A stretch of 64,000 bases of DNA, taken from positions 107,918-171,917 of the IMG/VR virus record IMGVR_UViG_3300047552_001097. One strand, given 5' to 3'. Under the pieces are notes generated by a model. The model was not told the origin of the DNA. It made no database searches and saw only the letters and a program-made list of their open reading frames with translations. The DNA comes from a virus. Position numbers and translations under genes: made by a program. This document shows positions 31,448-39,213 of the stretch, one piece after another (the first letter of the stretch is position 1; the number at the start of each line of letters is the position of its first letter).

Positions 31448-31945
31448 TTATTTACTTAGATTTAACTCTTCTAATTTAACATTAAATTCTTTATTATAAT
31501 CACTTAGGTCTTTACCAGTTTTATATAAAAGGGTAATTCCAATAGCTTTTATAATTTCATTTATTACCTCTTTTGTTATAAAACCTAACTCTTTTTCTAT
31601 GTCCTCCTTATATTCTCTATATAAATTTTCTATCTCTTTTTTTAAATCTTCTATTTTCTCAATAGCTTTAACCCTTTTTCTATTCTTTAATAAAGGTACA
31701 AGGATATCATTACATAAAGAATAACAAATGATTACATACTCCTCTTTCTCTAATTCCTCTCTTTTATATATCCTCTTTCCTATATCTTTTAATAGTTCTT
31801 TATTCTTTACTAATGGAAACTTAAAGTTTAATTCCTTTTCTATATACTTATAAGTCTCAATAATTTGTAATGTTAAATATACATCATCCTTTATTGAACC
31901 TTTATAATCTATATCTATCTTGTCATATATAAAACTACTTAACAT
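31448..31945 (-). CDS. Hypothetical charged helical protein, 165 aa
   Basis: Unrecognised. Very Lys/Glu-rich; coiled-coil-like from about residue 85 to 120 (KAIEKIEDLKKEIENLYREY). A Gly-containing hydrophobic stretch (EVINEIIKAIGITLLYKTGK) could be a short membrane-associated helix. It sits upstream of the 79-aa gene and is separated from the M23 cassette by a terminator. Confidence 0.55.
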   Translation of the reverse strand: MLSSFIYDKIDIDYKGSIKDDVYLTLQIIETYKYIEKELNFKFPLVKNKELLKDIGKRIYKREELEKEEYVIICYSLCNDILVPLLKNRKRVKAIEKIEDLKKEIENLYREYKEDIEKELGFITKEVINEIIKAIGITLLYKTGKDLSDYNKEFNVKLEELNLSK

Positions 31946-31953
31946 AATGTCCG

Positions 31954-31996
31954 TAGGATAGATTCTTATTTATTCTATCATTCAGAATCTATCCTA
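31954..31996 (-). terminator. Terminator hairpin after M23 peptidase gene
   Basis: A 13-bp perfect stem (31954-31966 with 31984-31996) and 17-base loop lie directly past the stop at 32004, ending the 34.2-32.0 kb cassette. Confidence 0.7.
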
Positions 31997-32003
31997 GACA
32001 CTA

Positions 32004-32660
32004 TCATCTTAAAAGTCTCTCTAATAACTCTTTACTAGGAGGTACAAAGATTCTATTGTTGCTTCCTCTTTTTATAGTTATAGAAATATGAGCATGAGGA
32101 CCTGTAGTAGCTGTACCTGTATTGCCAGATAAACCTATTAATTCCCCTTTATTGAAACATTTAGAAGCATGGGTTACTCCTATAGTAATAACAGCATCCT
32201 CTACTTTTGTAGATATCCTACAAGTTAAACCCCCTAGTACAGAATTAGAAAAAGAAAAAGACCATTTTACATTAGGAGTTTTAGGTACATAAATAGGGGT
32301 TCCTATTGGAGTATTTATATCTACCCCTAAATGATTACTAGAAGCTCCAGTAATAGGGCTAACTCTTCTACCAAAAGGGGAAGTTATTATATAACTATTA
32401 ATCCTTACCCCTTTTCTAGGACCAACTTTATCTGTGAATAAATCTATAACGCCTTTACTACTAAGAGTTATATCTTTTGAATTAACGCTTTTTTCTTCTT
32501 TAATAACCTCTTTGCTAGAAGAGAATAATAAAGGTCTAAGACTATATTCTATTTGTTTATTTACACTGTCAAATAACAGATTACTTATAAGTAAAGTAAA
32601 TAGTAGATAGAATATTAAATCAGAGGGAGATATTTTTAATAGATTCCATTTCTTTTCCAT
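32004..32660 (-). CDS. Membrane-anchored M23-family (LytM/peptidase) endopeptidase
   Basis: Zinc metallopeptidase that cuts peptide cross-links in peptidoglycan. An N-terminal membrane helix (LIFYLLFTLLISNLLF, about residues 15-30) anchors it. The catalytic domain shows TSPFGRRVSPITG, then NHLGVDIN near residue 107 (H-x-x-x-D zinc motif), a GNTGTATTGPHAHISI motif near 188 (H-x-H) and the loop between them. All zinc ligands are present. It is the last gene of a run of small membrane proteins and overlaps its upstream neighbour by 41 bases. It is the best endolysin or wall-remodelling candidate in the window. Confidence 0.85.
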   Translation of the reverse strand: MEKKWNLLKISPSDLIFYLLFTLLISNLLFDSVNKQIEYSLRPLLFSSSKEVIKEEKSVNSKDITLSSKGVIDLFTDKVGPRKGVRINSYIITSPFGRRVSPITGASSNHLGVDINTPIGTPIYVPKTPNVKWSFSFSNSVLGGLTCRISTKVEDAVITIGVTHASKCFNKGELIGLSGNTGTATTGPHAHISITIKRGSNNRIFVPPSKELLERLLR

Positions 32661-32979
32661 TAGGTTTAGTTACCCCTTCAATAATACCTTTATAAGTCTC
32701 CCAGATATAAGTATTTCCTTTTATAGAGCAGGGGGACCCTAGAATGGATTCTAATTCTTTAACTTCAATAGATTTCTTATGTCTAATAAAAGAGAACAGA
32801 TGGTTAACCTGTTCTAGAGATAAGGTAAGACAAGATGAGGAATCACCTCCCTTATAAAAATAGCTAATAGATTGATTATAGAAAGAGGTAAGAAATCTAT
32901 AAGATAACTTACCCCTACCAGGAACTTGACTATCAGCTATTAATATAAGAATAATAAGAATATAGCTTATAACTCTCAT
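32620..32979 (-). CDS. Exported small protein in lysis cassette, 119 aa
   Basis: An N-terminal signal-type hydrophobic segment (VISYILIILILIADSQV, residues 3-19) without a lipobox suggests an exported or inner-membrane-anchored product. The mature part has a cysteine pair (SSSCLTL..., GSPCSIKGNTYIWE). The segment 'KELESILGSPCSIKGNTYIWE' has the flavour of BamE/SmpA-type small envelope domains, which is only a resemblance. Embedded between the M23 gene and other membrane proteins, it may help permeabilise the envelope. Confidence 0.55.
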   Translation of the reverse strand: MRVISYILIILILIADSQVPGRGKLSYRFLTSFYNQSISYFYKGGDSSSCLTLSLEQVNHLFSFIRHKKSIEVKELESILGSPCSIKGNTYIWETYKGIIEGVTKPNGKEMESIKNISL

Positions 32980-32980
32980 A

Positions 32981-33367
32981 TTATCTTTTTTTGTTTACTA
33001 CTTCTATAAATCTTTGTTTTATTATTTCTTGTTCCCTTTTATCTTTACCTACTCCAGACACTTGTCTCATGCCTATTTCTTTAATACCTTCTCTTAATAG
33101 TTCTCCACTATTAGAAGCAGTAGAGAGAGTAGGGGAAGAACTCTCTGGAACAAATCCACCAAATAGAAGGCTTAATCCAAATACTATAGTCATGGGTATA
33201 ACCCATACGTATATAACTATAATTGCACATATATCTTTCCAATTCCTTTTAGGGTTCTTTAAAGTATAAAGAATAAGAAGAATGGATAAATCAAAGGTTA
33301 AAGGCTCTGAAGATTCTTTAACTATCTTTCTAATTTGTTCAATACTGGTATTATTGGAATTACTCAT
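32981..33367 (-). CDS. Membrane protein, holin candidate, 128 aa
   Basis: The frame can start at 33451 (156 aa), but the ATG at 33367 has a clear AGGAG four bases upstream and avoids a long overlap, so I prefer it. One strong hydrophobic segment (ICAIIVIYVWVIPMTIVFGLSLLFGG) is preceded by another weaker one (LSILLILYTL). The C-terminus is charged and polar (VGKDKREQEIIKQRFIEVV). The small size, membrane spans, charged tail and position beside the M23 peptidase make it a holin candidate; direct evidence is lacking. Confidence 0.55.
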   Translation of the reverse strand: MSNSNNTSIEQIRKIVKESSEPLTFDLSILLILYTLKNPKRNWKDICAIIVIYVWVIPMTIVFGLSLLFGGFVPESSSPTLSTASNSGELLREGIKEIGMRQVSGVGKDKREQEIIKQRFIEVVNKKR

Positions 33368-33407
33368 ATTACTCCTGTTCTTTTCTTTATTATTATCCTT
33401 ATTTGAG

Positions 33408-33677
33408 CTATTCTCCAATGTCTGTATAGGTGTTATCGTTGGGTTTCCCATTAGTCTTTAATATAAGAAATAAAGTATAACTAAAGGATAAGAGAATAAG
33501 TCCAGGAGATAATATTCTACTATATGAAGGTGGACCTATTTTTACACTATTAATCTTAAGATTAGATGATACATCTTCTACTATAGGTAAAGGTTTATTA
33601 ACTGTATGTACAACTATAAGAACTAAAATAGCTAATAGAAAATTAAATAAACTACTAATCACTGCTCCACTCTTCAT
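33408..33677 (-). CDS. Small membrane protein, 89 aa
   Basis: Two membrane segments: residues about 5-24 (AVISSLFNFLLAILVLIVVH) and 58-74 (GLILLSFSYTLFLILK), with a short polar loop between and a polar C-terminus. Size and topology match class II holins. It overlaps the adjacent genes, so the cassette is translationally linked. Function is inferred from topology and neighbours. Confidence 0.55.
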   Translation of the reverse strand: MKSGAVISSLFNFLLAILVLIVVHTVNKPLPIVEDVSSNLKINSVKIGPPSYSRILSPGLILLSFSYTLFLILKTNGKPNDNTYTDIGE

Positions 33678-34224
33678 CGTTTTTTAACTCTGTTAATTTA
33701 CCTTCTAAATCTAATCTGTTTAATTCTACATTTAGTTTCTTTGTAGCCTCCAAATGTAATCTAATCTGCTCATTATTTAAATCTAAGCCAGAAGTGGAAT
33801 TACTTCCCTTTACTAAAGCTCTAGACTTAAATAATATATTAAATAGACTCTCCTCTTCTTCTGTTTCTTTAGCCTCTTTTATAAGCCCTTCTAAAAATAT
33901 TGAATGACATTGATTAATAGAAAGTTTATAACAAGGACTCTTAGGATTTTTAGAGTTGTTTACAGCTATACTTATCGTACTTTGATATTTCTTAGCTTCT
34001 CTAGCTTTATTAAAATATTCATTCCAAAGATTAAACTGAGTTATAGCTTCTTTTATATTCTTCTTGGAATAGTTTGGATCTATTAACCAATTAGGGTCAA
34101 GTATCTTTGTTTCTTCTGGATAGTAATAAGTTACTTTGTTGAAGGCTCTTATAAAAAGAACAGCACTAATACTATTTATCAATAAAGAAATTACAATGGA
34201 AAATATGAATAAATTTCTTTTCAT
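33655..34224 (-). CDS. Single-span membrane protein with long soluble helical domain, 189 aa
   Basis: One N-terminal anchor (LFIFSIVISLLINSISAVLFI, residues 5-25), then a roughly 160-residue soluble part of charged helices that includes two cysteines (SPCYKLSINQC). The topology (anchor plus periplasmic coiled coil) is that expected of inner-membrane spanin-like or envelope-bridging proteins. No recognised domain. First gene of the lysis/envelope cassette, 21 bases downstream of the sigma factor stop. Confidence 0.55.
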   Translation of the reverse strand: MKRNLFIFSIVISLLINSISAVLFIRAFNKVTYYYPEETKILDPNWLIDPNYSKKNIKEAITQFNLWNEYFNKAREAKKYQSTISIAVNNSKNPKSPCYKLSINQCHSIFLEGLIKEAKETEEEESLFNILFKSRALVKGSNSTSGLDLNNEQIRLHLEATKKLNVELNRLDLEGKLTELKNDEEWSSD

Positions 34225-34245
34225 TTATTTCACTTTATATGAAAC

Positions 34246-35235
34246 TTAAACAAAGTCAATAACACTAATATAAAGACTAGTTTTTAGAATAACTATAGCT
34301 CTGTTATAAAGTCTCCTTACCTCTTCTATTCCTATATTAAGAGTTTTTGATATAACTCTATAGGATTTATTCTTATTAGTCTCATCTAACCCATAGAATA
34401 ATTTAATAACTTGTTTCATGTTCTCCTCTGGAAGTTTATCTATTAGTTTATCTATACACTCTCTTTTATTTACTTTTTCCATATAATTCTCTGGATTATA
34501 TAAATCATCTTCTGGATGTGGCACTTTAATAATATCTAATAAGAATATATTTTCATGTTCTGTATTATTTCTAGGAGTATTTAATGAGATTATATTTTCA
34601 TCTCTTGGTAAACTTTGAATTTCATATAACTTATCTCTAGATAAAATAATGCCTCTTTTTTTACCCTCTTTTATTATCTCCTGTAATAAGGGTTCTCTGT
34701 TTAATTCTTTTCTTAAATGTATTAATATAGCGTTTATTTGACTATTTAACTTCTTTATATGAACAGGTATTTTTATATTCTTATGTTTATCTATACTATA
34801 TCTAATACTCTGTTTAATCCAAGGAGTAGCATAAGTAGATAGTCTAGTCCCTTTATTAATATCAAACTTTTTTATAGCTTGTATTAACCCTATTACACCT
34901 TCTTGAATTAAATCCTCTATCCCTAATTCACTCTTAAATAAATATCTCTTGGCTATTGATGCTATAAGTCTCTTATTTTTTTCTATTAATTCAACTTTAT
35001 ACTTCTCCTTCTTCCTTATCTCTAATATACCCATCCTTAAGATTTCTTTATATAAACTAACTTGTTTTATAAGTATATCTAATCTATTATAAATTAGAAT
35101 AGATTGATTTATTTCTTTTATAGATAGATAGAATATATTAGTTTTAATAGAAAGGTAGTTATCTATAAGTATTAAACTCTTTATTTCTTTTATATGGTTT
35201 AACTCCTCTTCAGCCGTTAGTAAAAATCTATTCAT
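34246..35235 (-). CDS. RNA polymerase sigma-70-family factor
   Basis: Directs RNA polymerase to a phage promoter class. Region 2 is clear: NKRLIASIAKRYLFKSELGIEDLIQEG (read in two parts near residue 82) followed by AIKKFDINKGTRLSTYATPWIKQSIR near 117-142, the core-binding and -10 recognition helices. A region 3-like helical part follows, then region 4 (LPEENMKQVIKLFYGLDET... SYRVISKTLNIGIEEVRRLYNRA) with the -35-reading helix-turn-helix. At 329 residues it is a group 2/3-like size. The N-terminal 80 residues are extra. It is the natural candidate to recognise the TATAAATA-type elements seen in the window. Confidence 0.9.
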   Translation of the reverse strand: MNRFLLTAEEELNHIKEIKSLILIDNYLSIKTNIFYLSIKEINQSILIYNRLDILIKQVSLYKEILRMGILEIRKKEKYKVELIEKNKRLIASIAKRYLFKSELGIEDLIQEGVIGLIQAIKKFDINKGTRLSTYATPWIKQSIRYSIDKHKNIKIPVHIKKLNSQINAILIHLRKELNREPLLQEIIKEGKKRGIILSRDKLYEIQSLPRDENIISLNTPRNNTEHENIFLLDIIKVPHPEDDLYNPENYMEKVNKRECIDKLIDKLPEENMKQVIKLFYGLDETNKNKSYRVISKTLNIGIEEVRRLYNRAIVILKTSLYISVIDFV

Positions 35236-35285
35236 TTATTCATTTATATAGTTTATATTAGTTTTATATCATATGCTTAATTTAT

Positions 35286-35699
35286 ATGCTAAATAAAAAA
35301 GTGGTTACTCTTATTTGTTTTGATAAAGAAGGACAGGTTCTAGATGGTGAGCCTATTAATATAGAGGTCCAATCCTTTAATAAAAAGGAGATAGTAGATA
35401 AATCTAAGGATACTCTAGGAGATATGGGCCTACCTATAGAAAATGTTTATAGTCCATCTTTAACATATTACCAATATGAAACAAAAGAAAAAGCTATGTT
35501 AGAAAGAACAATTATGCCTATTGTTACTAAAGGCCAACCTCTTAAAGAAGGGTATAAATGGACTTTTATTAAAGATATGAGCACTGGTGATAAAGAAACT
35601 CTTATTAGAGCCTTTGAAGAAGTTTATAAAGCTGGAGGTTTTCCTAATATGCTTAATCCGACTTTATATACAGATAAACTAATGCGTTCTAACTCTTAA
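35286..35699 (+). CDS. Hypothetical protein upstream of GroES, 137 aa
   Basis: Unrecognised. Acidic N-terminal strands (KVVTLICFDKEGQVLDGEPINIEVQ), basic middle, helical end. It is a divergent partner of the sigma factor gene and starts the plus-strand run leading to the chaperonin genes, 37 bases upstream of groES. Confidence 0.55.
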   Translation: MLNKKVVTLICFDKEGQVLDGEPINIEVQSFNKKEIVDKSKDTLGDMGLPIENVYSPSLTYYQYETKEKAMLERTIMPIVTKGQPLKEGYKWTFIKDMSTGDKETLIRAFEEVYKAGGFPNMLNPTLYTDKLMRSNS

Positions 35700-35736
35700 T
35701 TTGTTATAATTTATTACAATTAATATAGAGAATATT

Positions 35737-36060
35737 ATGCTAATAAAAACAAAAGAAGAGTTAGAATCAATGTCCTTAGTAGGAGAGTATATCCTTGTTA
35801 AGTTAAATAAAAAAGAAGGTAAGAGCCAGGGGGGTATATTTCTTCCTGATTCAGTAGTAGATAGAATTCCAATGGAGGAAGGTTTAGTAATCTCTATTGG
35901 TCCTGGATGGTTTAATGCTCAATCTAGTGCTTATGTACCAGTAGTATGTAATCCAGGGGATAATATAATCTTTAGCCCTTATGGTGAATTAAACTTTAAA
36001 ACTCCAGAAGAAGAATTATATAAGATTATCCCAGATAAATGTGTAAGAGCTATCCTTTAA
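35737..36060 (+). CDS. groES: GroES-like co-chaperonin
   Basis: Ten-kDa lid protein of the chaperonin. ILVKLNKKEGKSQGGIFLPDS (in two parts, residues 18-38) is the GroES core strand with the mobile loop that contacts GroEL. EGLVISIGPGW near 48 and VCNPGDNIIFSPYG near 70 match the 'G-x-V-x-A-V-G-x-G' and 'V-x-x-G-D-x-V-x-F-x-x-Y' motifs. The length, 107 residues, fits the family (95-110). It is followed four bases later by a GroEL-like gene, so the phage encodes both partners. Confidence 0.9.
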   Translation: MLIKTKEELESMSLVGEYILVKLNKKEGKSQGGIFLPDSVVDRIPMEEGLVISIGPGWFNAQSSAYVPVVCNPGDNIIFSPYGELNFKTPEEELYKIIPDKCVRAIL

Positions 36061-36064
36061 TATT

Positions 36065-37273
36065 ATGATTTATAAGTTAGAGAAGTATAAAGTTATTAAA
36101 GTTTTAGAATCTATATTGGAAATTGTTAGTTTAAACACTAAAGGCTGGAGTATTAGTACAACTCTTAAACCTTTAACTCAAACTTCAACTCTATTAAATT
36201 CTATGGAGGATACCTTTATATCTAAAGATTCAATATATTATTTTATTATTCCTTTACTTTTGGATAATATAAGTAATCTTTATGATAAGTCTAAACTTTA
36301 TATTTCTCTACTTATATATCTATATAAGTATAAGGATAGTATTACTAATTGGGAGTTTAATGTAGAGACTTCTAGTAGTTTAAGAAGGTTAAATGGGGGT
36401 GATTTATATAACTTTATTAATGAAAGTAATGATAAGGATATATATAATCAATACCTTAAGGATATTCCAAGAGATAGTTTTATTCAATTTATAGAGGATA
36501 AAGAGCTTAAAGTTAAGATAATAAAGGGTTCTTATATAAGTGGAGAAACTGGTAATACCAATTTAATGGGAGTCTATGTACTAGTTTCTTATAGTGAACT
36601 AAAGGACTATAAAGGTCTATACCCTCTATGTGAGTATATAAAGAGTGTTAATAAATGCTTATTAATCATTAGTCCTGGTATTAGTAATGAAGTAAAAGAC
36701 CTATTTGATAAGAACTTAAAGGGGGTTTGGACTTATATAAAGAACCAGGAAAACTATGATTTATATAAGGATTATGCTGCTATATGTGGCTCAGTTCTTA
36801 TAGATTTACATAATGAGGTTAGTATTAAACCCTATCATTTAGGTTATATAGAGGAGTTGAGTTGTAAGAGTTCATACTCTATAATTAAACCTTCTAGTAA
36901 TGGTAATATAACTACAATTAATAGATTAAATGATTTAGATAACTCTAATGAGAGTTTAAAAAGGAGAGCTAATATACTAGGACAGCTAGTATTCCTTTAT
37001 GGAAACTCTTCTATTATGGAATATAGAATAGTGAATGACCTTATTTGTCTATTAAATAAGAGTAAATCTAACCTTTATATATTAGATAACGAGGTAGTTA
37101 TTAAGGATAAAGATATAGATTGGTGTATTCAAAAAGCCATTAAGTTTTTATCAATAACCAATAAAGAGGCATATAATCTTATAGTTGATAGAGATGAAAT
37201 GGATATTATAGTTAAGAAAGCTATTAGTTTAACTAATATGTTAGATTCTATAGAGTTTGTTATAAAGAAGTAA
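36065..37273 (+). CDS. Highly divergent GroEL-like chaperonin subunit, 402 aa
   Basis: It lies four bases after groES, as GroEL genes do. The middle resembles the GroEL apical domain: IIKGSYISGETGN corresponds to the 'G-Y-I/L-S-P-Y-F' strand. VYVLVSYSELKDYKGLYPL then KCLLIISPGISNEVKDLF match 'I-L-x-x-x-K-I-S-x-x-x-x-L-L-P-x-L ... P-L-L-I-I-A-E-x-V'. SLKRRANILGQLVFLYGNSS near residue 300 corresponds to the 'K-L-Q-E-R-L-A-K-L-A-G-G-V-A-V-I' helix. At 402 residues it is about 140 shorter than GroEL. The equatorial ATP-binding motif G-D-G-T-T-T is not found, so it may be catalytically dead or use a changed ring. The assignment rests on patterns and synteny. Confidence 0.58.
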   Translation: MIYKLEKYKVIKVLESILEIVSLNTKGWSISTTLKPLTQTSTLLNSMEDTFISKDSIYYFIIPLLLDNISNLYDKSKLYISLLIYLYKYKDSITNWEFNVETSSSLRRLNGGDLYNFINESNDKDIYNQYLKDIPRDSFIQFIEDKELKVKIIKGSYISGETGNTNLMGVYVLVSYSELKDYKGLYPLCEYIKSVNKCLLIISPGISNEVKDLFDKNLKGVWTYIKNQENYDLYKDYAAICGSVLIDLHNEVSIKPYHLGYIEELSCKSSYSIIKPSSNGNITTINRLNDLDNSNESLKRRANILGQLVFLYGNSSIMEYRIVNDLICLLNKSKSNLYILDNEVVIKDKDIDWCIQKAIKFLSITNKEAYNLIVDRDEMDIIVKKAISLTNMLDSIEFVIKK

Positions 37274-37682
37274 ATGTATTATTCTTATAATCTGATACGA
37301 AATAAATACTTGTTATTGGTATATCCAATAAAGAAACGTTACTAGTATTTCCACATTTAGTAACATTTTCTTTTATAGATAGGAATAAAGACTGTTCTCT
37401 AATATATAGATTATCTATAACAAACTCTTGAATAGAGAAAGGAAAGTAACCTATTTTAATATTAAAAGGAGGTGGTAAATAGAATATAGAATATAAAAAC
37501 TCTTGTATTGATATATATGAACCTAAATAAGACCCATATATTGTATTTATATAATCACCAATAATTATAGAATTAGGGTCATTCTGTCCTGTAATAAATA
37601 ATAAAGAGGGTAATGACATAGCCTCTGAAATAAGAGGTTGACTATTAGATAATCCTAGTTTAATAGAAGAAATTACTGTCAT
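37260..37682 (-). CDS. Hypothetical protein, 140 aa
   Basis: Unrecognised beta-rich protein with Pro/Gly-containing loops (FITGQNDPNSIIIGDYINTIYG). It ends in an overlap of 14 bases with the convergent chaperonin-like gene. It may be structural, on composition only. Confidence 0.52.
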   Translation of the reverse strand: MTVISSIKLGLSNSQPLISEAMSLPSLLFITGQNDPNSIIIGDYINTIYGSYLGSYISIQEFLYSIFYLPPPFNIKIGYFPFSIQEFVIDNLYIREQSLFLSIKENVTKCGNTSNVSLLDIPITSIYFVSDYKNNTFTSL

Positions 37683-37683
37683 A

Positions 37684-38193
37684 TTAAATTAAAGTAGATA
37701 GCCTAGATAACGATTTAAACCCTATAACCTTTAGTTCATTCCGATAAGTAAGACCAATAAAGCAAACTATTGGGTAATCTGGAGCCCAGAACATATCTAA
37801 AGAGTTACAGAAACTTATTAGTTTAGGGTTATTAGTGCATCTATATACTTTTATTTCATTAAGAGAGTTGTAAGTATTTTTATATATTTTAGTAAGTTTA
37901 CCTTCTATAAATGTAGCTAAGTATAGTTTATTCCATTTATAAGGTGGAGCTATAGAGAAAACTTTTTCATCTGGATATTTATTAATGAAATCTAATATCC
38001 CAGTAGTATGGATAATCTCTCCAATATTTATATCTTTAGAGGTTCTAATAAATATATAGTCTCTTATAGAAATGCTATTAACCTTAGATATAAATTTACT
38101 AGAAGATACGTCTTGAGAATCAAAGTTCCATATTACTGGGTGTAACTTGTCCTTTATGTAATAGTAATAATCAAATATAGATAAAGATTGCAT
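37684..38193 (-). CDS. Hypothetical protein, 169 aa
   Basis: Unrecognised. Aromatic-rich N-terminus (SLSIFDYYYYIKDKLHPVIW), a 'IGEIIHTTGILDFINKYPDEKV' helix and a beta-rich C-terminus. One base from the next gene on the same strand, hence coexpressed. Confidence 0.55.
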   Translation of the reverse strand: MQSLSIFDYYYYIKDKLHPVIWNFDSQDVSSSKFISKVNSISIRDYIFIRTSKDINIGEIIHTTGILDFINKYPDEKVFSIAPPYKWNKLYLATFIEGKLTKIYKNTYNSLNEIKVYRCTNNPKLISFCNSLDMFWAPDYPIVCFIGLTYRNELKVIGFKSLSRLSTLI

Positions 38194-38203
38194 ATATATA
38201 ATA

Positions 38204-38240
38204 AATAAACCTTTTTATATTATAAATAAAAAGGTTTATT
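38204..38240 (-). terminator. Terminator hairpin
   Basis: A 14-bp perfect stem (38204-38217 with 38227-38240) with T/A-run arms lies between the gene ending at 38257 and the next minus-strand start at 38193. Confidence 0.75.
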
Positions 38241-38256
38241 AGAAGAGATTAAATAT

Positions 38257-38625
38257 TTATACTCTACCTATATATACTAATTTAGGGTTATTAAAAGTAG
38301 TAACTGGTAAGAATGAACTATAGGATTCCTTTCTTTTAAATAGTCTGGATACTACTAAATCTTCACCTAGTACAGCTTTAGCACTAAGTATTAAGGCTTC
38401 AATAAGAAATTCTATATCATTGATATGGTTAAAAGAGGTAGTTATAGCATACTCTTTTTTATTATTAAGGAATGGAAATTCTTCAATAGACTCTATATTA
38501 ACTTTAAAGTATTCAGATAGATAATTAGCTATTTCCTTATCTTCAAATAGAGAGTTTAACGAAGGTTCAATCCAGGATAGCAATAGAATATTTGATTCAA
38601 CGATAGTTTTAACAAAGAGTTTCAT
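38257..38625 (-). CDS. Hypothetical protein, 122 aa
   Basis: Unrecognised alpha/beta protein. Strand 'KEYAITTSFNHINDIEF', helix 'LIEALILSAKAVLGEDLVVSRLF', ending in a strand (KLVYIGRV). No membrane segment. Last of a unit that runs from the photolyase-like gene. Confidence 0.55.
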   Translation of the reverse strand: MKLFVKTIVESNILLLSWIEPSLNSLFEDKEIANYLSEYFKVNIESIEEFPFLNNKKEYAITTSFNHINDIEFLIEALILSAKAVLGEDLVVSRLFKRKESYSSFLPVTTFNNPKLVYIGRV

Positions 38626-38646
38626 ATACTTATATTTGATTAAAGG

Positions 38647-39213
38647 TTAAAATGATTTCCATTGAATAGACAACTCCCCTACAGAATTATCTAAGGATAA
38701 GAAGTTACATAGCTTAATATCTAGAGTTTTCTTATAGCTAAAGGGCATTTTCCTATATGTAGGAAGACCTAATAACTCTAGAAGTCTACATTTATCATAT
38801 TCTATTAGGGAAGTCACTAAGACTTTGTTTACATGTATCTCAATAGGTATAGTTTTATCTTCTCCAATAACATCTCCTTTTTTATTAATAAAGTAACACC
38901 AATCTATTTCATGGTCATCTAAAAAAGATACTTCAATAGTTGATTTATGTCTAGTAATAGCTTTACTACTAGAAGTATTTCTAATATGTCTCCCTTTAGG
39001 ATAGGGGGATTCTATATTTATATGGTCCTCTAGTTTATAATAACACCACTCATCTATAGAATTACTATTAGAGATAAATCTAGTAGTTTTACTATCATCT
39101 GACCATTTCCATATATCTAAAATATTATGAATAGTCTGTGAAGAGTTAGCCTTCACATAATGAGTTAGGACATCACCTCCAAGTAAGTTATAAGTTATTG
39201 ATACAAATTTCAT
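38647..39213 (-). CDS. Hypothetical protein, 188 aa
   Basis: Unrecognised. Contains several Trp and Cys residues (W-K-W-S-D-D-S-K, D-E-W-C-Y-Y-K, D-W-C-Y-F-I-N-K-K-G-D). The internal echo of W-C-Y-(Y/F) near residues 56 and 105 could mark a duplicated small domain. It overlaps the photolyase-like gene by 4 bases (ATGA), so the two are coupled. Confidence 0.55.
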   Translation of the reverse strand: MKFVSITYNLLGGDVLTHYVKANSSQTIHNILDIWKWSDDSKTTRFISNSNSIDEWCYYKLEDHINIESPYPKGRHIRNTSSSKAITRHKSTIEVSFLDDHEIDWCYFINKKGDVIGEDKTIPIEIHVNKVLVTSLIEYDKCRLLELLGLPTYRKMPFSYKKTLDIKLCNFLSLDNSVGELSIQWKSF

